A stretch of DNA of 36,767 bases from JBBDYG01 sp040901765 (GCA_040901765.1 JBBDYG010000049.1:1-36767), one strand, 5' to 3'. Positions 8,145 through 16,425 are shown, counted from the first letter of the stretch. The notes: a model not told the origin generated them from the sequence alone. Numbers and translations are program-made.

Positions 8145-9321
8145 TCAATTTTCATCCTACTCACACGGTAGAGTGGTCTCGACGATGTTGCAGTTGCACG
8201 TGCAAAAGCAGGCTACTGTCAAAGCCGCCCAAGCTCGCTGGGCTGCGCGCGCCGTTGCAGCGTTTACGCTCGTGGAATTGTTGGTTGTGATAGCGATAAT
8301 CGGCATCCTCGTAGCGCTGCTATTGCCGGCAATTCAGTCCGCTCGGGAGGCGGCGCGGCGCGCGCAATGTCAGGCGAACCTGAAACAGGCGGCGCTGGCC
8401 GTACTAAGCTATCACGATCAAGTGCGCAGTTTTCCCCCAGCCTCGCAGATCGACATGAAGCCCGGGGTTCGCGACCTGCGGCAATATCGCAGGGAATGTT
8501 CCTCGGGATGCGATAACCCGGCCGATCCTGTCATCTGGAAGCCCAACTGGGTCGTGATGGTGCTGGGCCAACTGGATGAGACAGCGACGCTCGATGCCTT
8601 TGATCTAAAACTGAATCTGGGCGCCCCGGTAAATCAATTGGCCCGCGGTGCGGTCATTCCCGTGCTGCTCTGCCCCAGCGATCCCGGCGGCTCGATAAAA
8701 TATGCGGGTCTGGACCCGAAAGACGGGCCGGATTGGGGGCGCACAAACTACGCTGCCAATGGCGTCAACGCGGAGCTTGCCTCCGACCAGGGATGCTGGG
8801 CCGGCACCGACGCACCCTGCTGGCGAGATAAAGCTCGTCGCGGGGTGATGGGCGCTAGCGCGTCGGTGGGCATCCACGAAATTGAAGACGGCACCACGAA
8901 GACCTTCATGCTCGGCGAAATCCGCGCCGGCGTGAACGAGTTCGATCGACGCGGCACCTGGGCGATGGGAGTGCCAGGCGCCAGCAGCTTGTTTGGTCAC
9001 GGCAATGCCACCGACGCCGACGGCCCCAACAACTGCTGGATCGAATCGGACAACATCCGCGGCTGCGGCGCAGTTGGCTCGTTTGGCGGCCTGCGTTACG
9101 AGAATCCCGGGGAAGTGGCACTGCTTGCCGACTGCATGCCTTGCCATCCCCGCGGTCAAAGCGATCAAGCCACGATGCGTAGCCGACATCCCGGCGGCGT
9201 CTACGCGGCCATGTGCGATGGCAGCGTCCACTTCATAAGCGATTTTGTTAATCTGGAAGTGTGGCTGCGAGGAATCGCTTCATCCGACCATGAAATAACC
9301 GATCTCACTGCTCTGTTCTAA
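8128..9321 (+). CDS. DUF1559 pseudopilin-like protein 2
   Basis: 397 aa from ATG 8128; ATG 8185 (378 aa, MLQLHVQKQ...) is an equally possible start because neither has a strong Shine-Dalgarno. The pseudopilin-like segment is AVAAFTLVELLVVIAIIGIL. The residue before Phe is Ala rather than the usual Gly, so prepilin peptidase processing may be altered. The DUF1559 body (REAARRAQCQANLKQAALAV, VLLCPSDPGG, GGTNY-like RTNYAANGVNA) and terminal RSRHPGGVYAAMCDGSVHFI follow. It is similar in layout to the upstream copy and probably arose by tandem duplication. Function is unknown; the context ties it to the sugar-responsive locus. Confidence 0.9.
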   Translation: MAESTDQFSSYSHGRVVSTMLQLHVQKQATVKAAQARWAARAVAAFTLVELLVVIAIIGILVALLLPAIQSAREAARRAQCQANLKQAALAVLSYHDQVRSFPPASQIDMKPGVRDLRQYRRECSSGCDNPADPVIWKPNWVVMVLGQLDETATLDAFDLKLNLGAPVNQLARGAVIPVLLCPSDPGGSIKYAGLDPKDGPDWGRTNYAANGVNAELASDQGCWAGTDAPCWRDKARRGVMGASASVGIHEIEDGTTKTFMLGEIRAGVNEFDRRGTWAMGVPGASSLFGHGNATDADGPNNCWIESDNIRGCGAVGSFGGLRYENPGEVALLADCMPCHPRGQSDQATMRSRHPGGVYAAMCDGSVHFISDFVNLEVWLRGIASSDHEITDLTALF

Positions 9322-9371
9322 CAGGTGACAAATTGGCGGTTTTGTTGCTGTCAAAAGTTCGACGGTACCTC

Positions 9372-9803
9372 ATGCGTGCGTTTCAGCACGCGGCGTTTTT
9401 TATTGCCGTGGGTTTGGTCCTTGTTCCAATCGGCTGCAGTTCTGATAACCCGTTTGACCAGGTGCAAGTCGAGGGGACGGTTACGTACGACGACGGGTCA
9501 ATGATCCCAGGAGAATATGTCGAGCTTGAATTCTTGCCTCAAACTCCGCCGAAGGATCCGCGCACTCACCCCAAGCAGGGGCGCGCCGCAGTGAAGACCA
9601 GCGACGGATCGTTCGACACGGTCACCAGCCACAAGTATGGCGACGGAGTTGTCACTGGAAAGCACAAGGTGCTTGTGTTTTCGTTCGATGACCAGCGTCG
9701 CCCAACCGGCGCCGTTCCTCCTGAATACACCGAAGCGAGCACGACGCCGCTGGAAGTGGACACGGCTCAGATGCCTTGGCGATTGACAATTCCAAAACCC
9801 TAA
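9372..9803 (+). CDS. Small lipoprotein, carboxypeptidase-regulatory-like
   Basis: 143 aa from ATG 9372; the open frame extends to TTG 9333. Residues 1-22 form a lipoprotein signal ending VLVPIGC, with Cys22 as the probable lipidated residue. The mature part (VEGTVTYDDGSMIPGEYVEL ... GSFDTVTSHKYGDGVVTGKHKVLVFSF) resembles the transthyretin/carboxypeptidase-regulatory beta-sandwich proteins that follow DUF1559 genes in many planctomycetes. It is the third cistron after the two DUF1559 genes, 50 bp from the previous stop, so probably cotranscribed. Role unknown. Downstream (9804-9845) there is only a weak AAGCC/GGCTT hairpin and an A/T-rich stretch, which is a poor terminator. Confidence 0.75.
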   Translation: MRAFQHAAFFIAVGLVLVPIGCSSDNPFDQVQVEGTVTYDDGSMIPGEYVELEFLPQTPPKDPRTHPKQGRAAVKTSDGSFDTVTSHKYGDGVVTGKHKVLVFSFDDQRRPTGAVPPEYTEASTTPLEVDTAQMPWRLTIPKP

Positions 9804-9845
9804 AGCCGTTATTGGGCTTAAAACAGGAAAAAATCGTTTTTCTTA

Positions 9846-9901
9846 TTGACTGTTTGCGGTAGTTGTTTATATTACGTCCACGGTTGGTTAATCGGTAAAG
9901 C
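9846..9901 (+). promoter_or_regulatory. Promoter and LacI-type operator (site C) before dockerin/PEP-CTERM gene
   Basis: TTGACT (9846-9851), a 16-bp spacer and TATATT (9868-9873), a good vegetative promoter. Downstream at 9886-9901 lies GGTTAATCGGTAAAGC, matching 13 of 16 positions of site B with the same ATCGGT core. It lies 72 bp before the ATG at 9974, around +6 to +20 relative to the inferred start, where a repressor would block initiation or early elongation. Confidence 0.6.
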
Positions 9902-9973
9902 TGTTACGGCGGCCGCGGCAAAAACCGAGAATTTGGTGTCCGTGGGGTCGCCTCGCCTTAAGGAGTCAACGCT

Positions 9974-11863
9974 ATGGTAAACGTCCCAAGGATATTCGTG
10001 GCACTCGGCGGTGTTGTCCTGCTTACGGTGGTTGCCTACGGCGACACGTGGAACAACGGCGCGGGTGACAACGACTGGTACAACGGACTCAACTGGGCCG
10101 ACGGCTCGGCTCCCACGGCCACCGATAGTGCCGTGATTGAACTCGCCGGCGCGAATCGCGCGGTGATTGGGCCGGGTACGGCCGACGCGCAAGATGTTTT
10201 AGCCGGCGATCACGGGAGCGGCGAACTCGACATCCTCGATGGCTCATTGCTGCTAGCGCGGAAAATAATCTCCGGCACCAATAACGGCTCAAACGGCATC
10301 GTTACGATGTCGGGCGGGTCGGTCGACTTGCTCGAAGATGTCTTAATCGGCTTGTCGCCCGGTTCCAACGGTTCGTACACGCAGTCGGGCGGCGATGTGC
10401 TCGCGCGAAAGTTGATCGTCGGTGTTAATCGAGATGCCGCAAACGGAGCCGGGGTCGGATCGTATAGTTTAAGCGGCGACGGCACGATTGATCTCTTTGA
10501 AGACCTGTTCGTCGGACTCAAGGGTCAGGGTTACTTCACCCAGTCGGGCGGCGACATTCTTGCACGGAAGCTGATTATCGGCGTCGACAAACCCGACACC
10601 GGCGTCGCCCTTGGCGGTACGGGCACTTACGAAATGCAGGGTGGCGCCATCGACGTCGAGCAGCAAGTTGGCGTCGCCTTCGGAGCCGGCACCACGGGCA
10701 CTTGGACCCAAAGCGGCGGCACGGTGCTCGCAAATATGATGTTGCTGGGAGACCAGGGGCCAGACGTCGGCGCCGGTCTGGCGGCAAGTCATGGGACAGC
10801 CAATATCAGCGGCGGAACTCTCGACTTGCTTCAAATCATGTTTGTCGGCAACGGCAACGGATCGAAAGGAACATTGAACCTGTCCGGCGGGACTATCATT
10901 TCCAATAAATTATATCTCGGTGATAACAACAAGGGCAGCGGTACGGTTCATCTCTCGGGAACCGGCAAGATCGATCTGCTCGAGAATCTATTTGTGACCG
11001 GCGATGGCACCAGCACGTTCACCATGACCGGCGGTACGATCGATGCGATTGGCGCCATCGTCGTGGGAGCTCACGGCAAGGGCGTTATGGATATTCAGGG
11101 CGGCGAAATTCTTGCTGGCAACTTCTTGCTCTCGGACTCGCCCGCCGGCCAAGCCGAAGTGACGATGACCGGTGGAACGATGGATTTGACCGGCAGCATG
11201 GTGTTTGGTTGGGCCGCGGGAAACCAGCCCGATGGAGGTCTCTCGGGGAAATTCACGCTCGATGGCGCTGACGCCATCATCAATGCCGGCAGCATCCTCG
11301 TGCGAGATGAACTGGATGTCATGGGAAACGAGGCCTTCGAGTTTGAACTACTTGACGGCACCGTCAATTTGCGCGGGCAGCTAGCCAATATCACCATTCT
11401 GGGCACACCGGAATTTGGCCTGTTCGACCTGCACGGCGGCAAGCTGACGCTCGACGGGGATAAGATCGCGCACGTTCAAGATCGGATAACTTCCGGCGAC
11501 TTGACTGCCAGTGGGGCCGCGTCGTCGATGCTTTCCGACTTTAGCATCGTGTTCGACGGCACGGAAACAATCGTAATGCTCGCAGGAGCAGCGGTGGCGG
11601 GCGACTACAACGGCAACGGCATCGTTGATGCCGCTGACTATACTGTGTGGCGCGATACGCTCGGCTCGACCACGAATCCGGCAGCCGATGGGGACGGCAA
11701 CGGCGCCGTGCAAACTGCCGACTACAACTTCTGGAAGGCGCGGTTCGGCAACACTAGTGGGAGCGGGTCGGGTGCCGCCAATGCAGTGCCCGAACCGAGT
11801 GCGCTGCTGTTAGCATGTTGCGCTTTAGTTGGGTGTATCGCCGCACGTCGGCGAAGCAAGTGA
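9974..11863 (+). CDS. PEP-CTERM surface protein with beta-solenoid repeats and dockerin-like segment
   Basis: 629 aa with an N-terminal signal (residues 1-24). Residues about 25-450 are imperfect repeats of about 20-40 residues rich in T-x-S-G-G and L-x-G-x-G (YTQSGGDVLARKLIVG, MTGGTIDAIGAIVVG), typical of autotransporter-like beta-solenoid surface proteins. Residues about 542-592 form a dockerin-type I-like pair of calcium loops (DYNGNGIVDAADYTVWRD and DGDGNGAVQTADYNFWKA). The C-terminus is a PEP-CTERM sorting signal: AVPEPSALLLACCALVGC then ARRRSK. SD AAGGAG at 9960-9965 supports the start. It is likely exported and processed at the envelope; the dockerin suggests docking to a cohesin partner, none of which is in the window. 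Control by operator C ties it to the sugar locus (inference). Confidence 0.88.
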   Translation: MVNVPRIFVALGGVVLLTVVAYGDTWNNGAGDNDWYNGLNWADGSAPTATDSAVIELAGANRAVIGPGTADAQDVLAGDHGSGELDILDGSLLLARKIISGTNNGSNGIVTMSGGSVDLLEDVLIGLSPGSNGSYTQSGGDVLARKLIVGVNRDAANGAGVGSYSLSGDGTIDLFEDLFVGLKGQGYFTQSGGDILARKLIIGVDKPDTGVALGGTGTYEMQGGAIDVEQQVGVAFGAGTTGTWTQSGGTVLANMMLLGDQGPDVGAGLAASHGTANISGGTLDLLQIMFVGNGNGSKGTLNLSGGTIISNKLYLGDNNKGSGTVHLSGTGKIDLLENLFVTGDGTSTFTMTGGTIDAIGAIVVGAHGKGVMDIQGGEILAGNFLLSDSPAGQAEVTMTGGTMDLTGSMVFGWAAGNQPDGGLSGKFTLDGADAIINAGSILVRDELDVMGNEAFEFELLDGTVNLRGQLANITILGTPEFGLFDLHGGKLTLDGDKIAHVQDRITSGDLTASGAASSMLSDFSIVFDGTETIVMLAGAAVAGDYNGNGIVDAADYTVWRDTLGSTTNPAADGDGNGAVQTADYNFWKARFGNTSGSGSGAANAVPEPSALLLACCALVGCIAARRRSK

Positions 11864-11870
11864 CTGTCTG

Positions 11871-11897
11871 GCCCTCCCCAGGGGCAGAGGGGAGGGC
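11871..11897 (+). terminator. Stem-loop terminator after the dockerin/PEP-CTERM gene
   Basis: A perfect 9-bp stem GCCCTCCCC (11871-11879) and GGGGAGGGC (11889-11897) with a 9-base loop, followed by TACTTTACG. It starts 8 bases after the stop codon. The T-run is short, so termination efficiency is uncertain. The remaining 11898-12073 shows no operator like sites A-D. Confidence 0.55.
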
Positions 11898-12073
11898 TAC
11901 TTTACGCGCAGAGTTGAAGTAGGGGAACTTCGAGGCGAGTGAAGGCTCTCGAATCAGCGAGCAAGAAGTTACGGCCACGGGGAGAATTTCTGGCCATTTC
12001 GGGGTGCTCTTGATAGCGAGCTTTCTGTCAGTCAGGGGGTATCTTTTTTTCACAACTCGGTTGGGGGTGACTC

Positions 12074-13654
12074 ATGAATCGACTATTGGGTTTGGTGCTG
12101 GCGCTGTGTCTGACAACCACTGCATCGGCAGTGAATTGGCTAAATACCAACGCAAACAATCAATGGGAAGACGATGCGAATTGGAGCGGCGGCGCCCAGC
12201 CGACGGCGACCGACTTGGTCATCATTGGGCTTACGGGGGCAAACAAGGCGGTTCTCAGCCAAGCGGGCGAACTAGGCCAAGATGTATTGATCGGCAACGG
12301 CACTGCCGGAGAAATGCAAATGACCGGTGGCAGCCTGGCCGCACGGAAGCTGCTGATAGGCGACGGCGTAAGTGGCATCTTCGACCAGGATAGTGGCGTC
12401 ATCACATTGACGGAGGACGTCCTGGTAGGAAATAGCGGCGGCAGCGGCGAGTGGAATCTTGCCGGCGGAACGGTCACCGCCCGAAAAGTATTAGCCGGTC
12501 TTAGCAATGCAAGTACGACGGGCGTGATTAATCAAAGTGGCGGCACGCTTACGACGGTTGAGAACTTTCTTACAGGCGACAATGGGAGTGGTACGCTCAA
12601 CGTCACGGGTGGAACAATTCACGTCGGACTGACCGATGAACGAGCACTGGTGCTTGGCCTCAGCGGCGCGACCGGCAGCAGCACAACTACCATCGCCGGA
12701 ACCGCGGAAGTATTCGCCAATGATACGATCATCGGCGACAATGCGGGGGGCGCAAATACGCTCACGGTCGAAGGAACCGGCAAGCTCAACGGTGGCCGGC
12801 AGGGTGCCGCGCTCCGCATCGGCGCCAACAACAACGTCACGGGAAACGTCACAGTGCAAGATTCCGGCGAGATCAATGTCGGCGCGGATCCGCTCAATGG
12901 GATTCGCGGCCCCATCGTCGTCGGCGTGAATCTTTCGGCGGCGTCGGTCAATTCCGCAACATTGCTCGTCAAGGACAACGGCATCGTTCGCGCAGGCCTA
13001 CTCATCATGGCCGATACGAATAATGCAAAGGGCAAAGTCACGCTGGAAAGCGGAACTATTGATATCACCGGAGGTTTCGTCGTCGGTTCTTCCGGCAAGG
13101 TAGGCACGACCGCCGAACTGAACATGTCGGGAGGATTGCTGAAAGCGCAAGTTCTTCTCGTCAACGACGGCGCCAACCAGACCGGGACCGCCAATATCTC
13201 CGGCGGGTCGATTGAATTGAGTGGCAGCGTCCTTGTCGGCGTTGACTCCAATCTTGGAAGCGCCCTGATGACGATCGATGCACCCGGAACCGTGCTTACC
13301 GCAGACAATTTTCACCTGCGGAATAATGGCGACGTGATTCATCGGATGGGCGATATCGTGCTCCAAGGCTCGCTGATTATAACCCCCGATGCAGGGCCTG
13401 GCTTTGGCCAAGGCACCTACGACCTGCAGATGGGATCGATCTCGATGGGTGGAGATCAGACTGGTGCAATACAAGCCCACATCGGCTCGGGACTTCTGTT
13501 TTCCAGCACTCCGTTATCGAAGCTCCAACTGGAGTTTGATGGTTCACGAACCTTGCTTAGCGTGAGCCAGATTCCCGAGCCGGCAACGCTGACACTGTTT
13601 GTCGTCGCTATGTGTGGTCTGTATGGCATGCGGCGCCGTGCAAACAAGCGGTGA
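12074..13654 (+). CDS. PEP-CTERM beta-solenoid surface protein, no dockerin
   Basis: 526 aa with a signal peptide (MNRLLGLVLALCLTTTASA). It opens with the same module as its neighbour at 9974: W-x(n)-W-x-D-x-A-N-W then GGAQPTATDLVIIGLTGANK. Solenoid-like repeats follow (MTGGSLAARKLLIGDG, GEWNLAGGTVTARKVLAG, LNVTGGTIHVG). The C-terminus is IPEPATLTLFVVAMCGLYGM followed by RRRANKR, a PEP-CTERM signal at residues 500-526. The dockerin-like segment of the paralogue is absent. SD GGGGGTGA lies just upstream of the ATG. The pair looks like a tandem duplication with loss or gain of the dockerin. It may share the upstream transcript by read-through or have its own unrecognised promoter. Confidence 0.87.
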   Translation: MNRLLGLVLALCLTTTASAVNWLNTNANNQWEDDANWSGGAQPTATDLVIIGLTGANKAVLSQAGELGQDVLIGNGTAGEMQMTGGSLAARKLLIGDGVSGIFDQDSGVITLTEDVLVGNSGGSGEWNLAGGTVTARKVLAGLSNASTTGVINQSGGTLTTVENFLTGDNGSGTLNVTGGTIHVGLTDERALVLGLSGATGSSTTTIAGTAEVFANDTIIGDNAGGANTLTVEGTGKLNGGRQGAALRIGANNNVTGNVTVQDSGEINVGADPLNGIRGPIVVGVNLSAASVNSATLLVKDNGIVRAGLLIMADTNNAKGKVTLESGTIDITGGFVVGSSGKVGTTAELNMSGGLLKAQVLLVNDGANQTGTANISGGSIELSGSVLVGVDSNLGSALMTIDAPGTVLTADNFHLRNNGDVIHRMGDIVLQGSLIITPDAGPGFGQGTYDLQMGSISMGGDQTGAIQAHIGSGLLFSSTPLSKLQLEFDGSRTLLSVSQIPEPATLTLFVVAMCGLYGMRRRANKR

Positions 13655-13736
13655 GAGTTTGTTAGCTTGACATTGGCGGACGACCGTTGTGGTCAACTCC
13701 TGCTAGAAGGTGCGGTTGATTGCTCGCCAAAAGGGG

Positions 13737-13765
13737 GCCGCATTGCTGCTGCGCGGCAATGCGGC
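13737..13765 (+). terminator. Intrinsic terminator after the second PEP-CTERM gene
   Basis: A perfect 10-bp stem GCCGCATTGC (13737-13746) and GCAATGCGGC (13756-13765) with a 9-base loop, followed by TCTTTCAATTT. It separates the surface-protein genes from the RuBisCO-like operon, consistent with that operon having its own promoter. Confidence 0.7.
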
Positions 13766-13842
13766 TCTTTCAATTTCAAGTTAGCGCGGAGCATCCGCGA
13801 GATTTTAGTGAACCGAAAGTAGCTTTGCATAACAGGTTGGGT

Positions 13843-13867
13843 TATAATCTTGCTTTATCGAATAACC
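13843..13867 (+). promoter_or_regulatory. -10 box and LacI-type operator (site D) of the RuBisCO-like operon
   Basis: A perfect TATAAT at 13843-13848 with no good -35 at 16-18 bp. Four bases on (13852-13867) lies GCTTTATCGAATAACC; its minus-strand reading GGTTATTCGATAAAGC matches 14 of 16 positions of site C. The position directly after the -10 fits a repressor operator. The leader to the ATG at 13915 is about 60 nt and has no strong Shine-Dalgarno. Confidence 0.6.
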
Positions 13868-13914
13868 ACATAATTTTTCGCTTCGCGTGACCGGCCGGCG
13901 GTTGGATTTTCGCC

Positions 13915-15336
13915 ATGACGAACTTGTCTGCTGATGTCCTCGACTCGCTTTGGCACGATGCCGATGCTCGCGAAGAGCGGCTCCGCGAAATCGTCGCCGA
14001 TCGGCTAGCGCATTGTCCCCCTCCACAGTTCGATGATCAGATCGTCGCCACCTACTTCCTTGCCTTACGTTCTCAAAAGCTCAGCCAGATCGGCAGCGAG
14101 ATCGCCTATCACGCGACGAGCGGCATCAAGAATCCGCCGCTAGGCTCATTGCTCGCCCAATGCACGGGACGTTCGGTTGGCGTAGACGAGTGGGATGCGT
14201 CGGGTAGGCTCGGCTTGTTGCACATGGCCTACCCGCTCAAGATGCTGTTGAGCGATCGCGGTACGGTAACGTCCAGCGACTTGTTGCACACCGCAGCGGG
14301 CGCCATCCTGTTCGACGTGTATGAAAACCAAGATGTGCGATTGCTGTGGTTGACCATTCCCGAGTCGATCGTTCGCACCTTTCCCGGACCCGCCTACGGC
14401 CCCTTGGGCCTTCGTGAAGCGACCAATTTCCCTGCGCTGGAACCCGCCTTTGGCACGATTCTCAAGCCTACGGCGGGAATCACACCGGAGCAGGTCGGTA
14501 CGCTCGTGGAAGAGATCGCTCAATCTTCCCTCTTCATGTTTGTGAAGGAAGACGAGAATCTCTATCCGAAGCTGCCTTACTCACCAGTTGCGAAGCGCAC
14601 CGCCGAGGCAATGGCTGCCATTGAGAGAAGCCGCGAACGTCGCCAGGGCCGTGGCTTGATCTTTGCTCCACACATCTCGGGGGGACCGCATGAGATCATG
14701 GACAGCGTCCATCAGGTGCTCGAAGCGGGTGCTTCCGGCGTGATGTTCAGCGAATCGTTTGCCGGTGGCACGGTCCGCATGGTGCGCGAAGCGACGAAGA
14801 AACTCGAACGGCCTCCCGCGATTTATGGGCACAACGCCGGCATCGGCGTCCGCACGAGATGCATATGGCGCGAAGTCATTGACTATCTAGCTCGACTCGA
14901 TGGAATCGATCTTCGCCAAACCGCTCCCGTGCGTCCGGGCGCGCCTTTCATCCGACCCTATCGCGCGGAGTGGACGGCTTCGGAAGAGACATTGACCAAG
15001 CCGATTCCGGGAATTAAACCGGTGATGATTACCCGGGCGGGAGGGCTCGATCAAGGCAACATCATTCTGAATTTACAAGATGCTGATCGCCGCAACGCAA
15101 CGGCGACGATGTTGTTTCTCGCTGGCTCGGCCATCAATTCAATTAAAAGTCCCCGCGGCAAGGTCGATCCACGCTACGCGGCCGAGGGGATGCAGCAGGC
15201 GATCGACATCCATCGTTCCGGCGAATTGAACGACGTGCCGATCGACGAACATTTTGCCGCTCTGCGATCGATCGTCGAACGCGAGAAATACTCTTCGCTG
15301 GCAGACGCGCTCCACCAGCGATATCCGTCCGCGTGA
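13915..15336 (+). CDS. RuBisCO-like protein (RLP)
   Basis: 473 aa, RuBisCO large-subunit fold: N-terminal alpha/beta domain (residues about 40-150) then TIM barrel. Aligning by eye to plant RbcL, GTILKPTAGIT places Lys184 at the K175 position, but K177 is Thr186. FVKEDENLYPK keeps the carbamylation-type Lys211 and metal ligands Asp213/Glu214. GHNAGIGV keeps His306 at the H294 position but has Asn for R295. The loop-6 Lys motif is not evident. RAGGLDQG (374-381) has Ala at the S379 position, and the second phosphate-site Gly-Gly is replaced around NLQDADRR. Carboxylation of RuBP is therefore unlikely; enolisation, isomerisation or transcarboxylation/decarboxylation as in other RLPs is the inferred chemistry. 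It is first in an operon with an RPE-like protein, a PfkB kinase and a uronate-isomerase-like protein, unlike the methionine-salvage setting of MtnW. Confidence 0.88.
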   Translation: MTNLSADVLDSLWHDADAREERLREIVADRLAHCPPPQFDDQIVATYFLALRSQKLSQIGSEIAYHATSGIKNPPLGSLLAQCTGRSVGVDEWDASGRLGLLHMAYPLKMLLSDRGTVTSSDLLHTAAGAILFDVYENQDVRLLWLTIPESIVRTFPGPAYGPLGLREATNFPALEPAFGTILKPTAGITPEQVGTLVEEIAQSSLFMFVKEDENLYPKLPYSPVAKRTAEAMAAIERSRERRQGRGLIFAPHISGGPHEIMDSVHQVLEAGASGVMFSESFAGGTVRMVREATKKLERPPAIYGHNAGIGVRTRCIWREVIDYLARLDGIDLRQTAPVRPGAPFIRPYRAEWTASEETLTKPIPGIKPVMITRAGGLDQGNIILNLQDADRRNATATMLFLAGSAINSIKSPRGKVDPRYAAEGMQQAIDIHRSGELNDVPIDEHFAALRSIVEREKYSSLADALHQRYPSA

Positions 15337-15345
15337 AAGTTCGTG

Positions 15346-16425
15346 ATGGCCATCGAAAAGGAGAGTCGATTACTGCGAGTTGGCGTATTAGGTTGCGGCC
15401 CGATTGCGCAAATCGCCCATTTCGACGCCTGCCGGAAAGCGCGAAACGTCGAGTTGTACGCGATCTGCGACGTTGCCGACGACCTGCGCGAGAGGATGCG
15501 GCTGATCTGGGAGCCGCGCGCCGCATACAGCGATTACGGGCAGATGCTGGCCGATCCGCAGGTCGAGGCCGTCATCATTGCGGTGGCCGATCAGTATCAC
15601 GCGGCGCTCGCCATGCAGGCGATTGAAGCCGGCAAACACCTGTTCATCGAAAAGCCGATGGGAATCGGAATCGAGGAATGCGAACAACTAAAGCAAAGAC
15701 TTCGCGACTCACGGCTGGTGGGACAGGTCGGAAACAACCGTCGTTTTGACCCCGGCATCGCCTTTGCCAAGCGATTTATCGACGACGAGCTGGGACAGCG
15801 GATCAGCCTCAAGGCCTGGTACTACGACTCGGCTTACCGCTATTCGATGACGGACAATCTGCAGCCGATCGTGTGGAAGAGCGCCGGTGCGCTGCGGCCG
15901 GAGGGCAATCCGAAGTCCGATCGCCACCGCTATTACATCCTTGGCCACGGGAGCCATCTTGTCGATTCGGCACGGATATTTGGCGGCGAAATTACCAGCA
16001 TCCGCGCGCGGCTCATCGAGCGACAAAACGTCTACTGTTGGTTCATGAGCGTGGCATTCGCCGACGGGAGCTTAGGGCACCTCGACCTCACGATTGCCAT
16101 CCAGGGTGATTTTGAGGAAGGCTTTATGATTTACGGGGAGCGGGGCAGCGTCAAAGGGCACGTTTTCTTGCCGTGGTACCACAAGTCGAGCGTGGTCGAA
16201 TGCTTTGCGGCGAAGGACCGCGTGTTTCACCGGCCGCTGGGTGAAGACGCACACACTTACAAGCTTCAACTCGAAGGCTTCGCCGACACGATTCTCACCA
16301 GCAAGCCGCAGCAGGGCGCCACGATTGAAGACGGGCTTGCAGCCGTGCGTGCGTTGGTCGCCATCAGCCGGTCCGTGGAAACCGGCCAGGAAATTCGTTT
16401 GGACCAAGTCACCGGGATGGTCTGA
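15346..16425 (+). CDS. Cytoplasmic Gfo/Idh/MocA family oxidoreductase
   Basis: 359 aa from ATG 15346; a GTG directly upstream (15343) is an alternative. There is no signal peptide, unlike the Tat-exported relative at 4120. N-terminal Rossmann fold: RVGVLGCGPIAQIAHFDAC with the GxGxxA-type nucleotide loop, ELYAICDV strand with acidic end, and FIEKPMG (the EKP motif at about 103-105). The substrate domain has GHGSHLVDSARIFGG with candidate catalytic His/Asp. It probably oxidises a sugar or sugar-acid hydroxyl with NAD(P). It starts 9 bases after the RLP stop and its own stop overlaps the next start (TGATG), so translation is probably coupled. In the pathway it is the best candidate to make the 3-oxo intermediate that an RLP could act on (inference). 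Confidence 0.9.
   Translation: MAIEKESRLLRVGVLGCGPIAQIAHFDACRKARNVELYAICDVADDLRERMRLIWEPRAAYSDYGQMLADPQVEAVIIAVADQYHAALAMQAIEAGKHLFIEKPMGIGIEECEQLKQRLRDSRLVGQVGNNRRFDPGIAFAKRFIDDELGQRISLKAWYYDSAYRYSMTDNLQPIVWKSAGALRPEGNPKSDRHRYYILGHGSHLVDSARIFGGEITSIRARLIERQNVYCWFMSVAFADGSLGHLDLTIAIQGDFEEGFMIYGERGSVKGHVFLPWYHKSSVVECFAAKDRVFHRPLGEDAHTYKLQLEGFADTILTSKPQQGATIEDGLAAVRALVAISRSVETGQEIRLDQVTGMV

Noticed and set aside
11898..12073. A fifth LacI-type operator before the second PEP-CTERM gene
   Set aside because: CAACTCGGTTG near 12053 lacks the conserved flanks; fewer than half of the positions match sites A-D.
12619..13308. 229-codon minus-strand frame opposite the second PEP-CTERM gene
   Set aside because: Ser/Pro-rich mirror of the Gly/Thr repeat coding sequence.
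13915..15336. True RuBisCO for CO2 fixation
   Set aside because: Loop-6 and phosphate-site residues are missing and no phosphoribulokinase or small subunit is nearby.
13915..15336. Methionine-salvage MtnW
   Set aside because: None of the neighbours belongs to methionine salvage; the operon is sugar-related.
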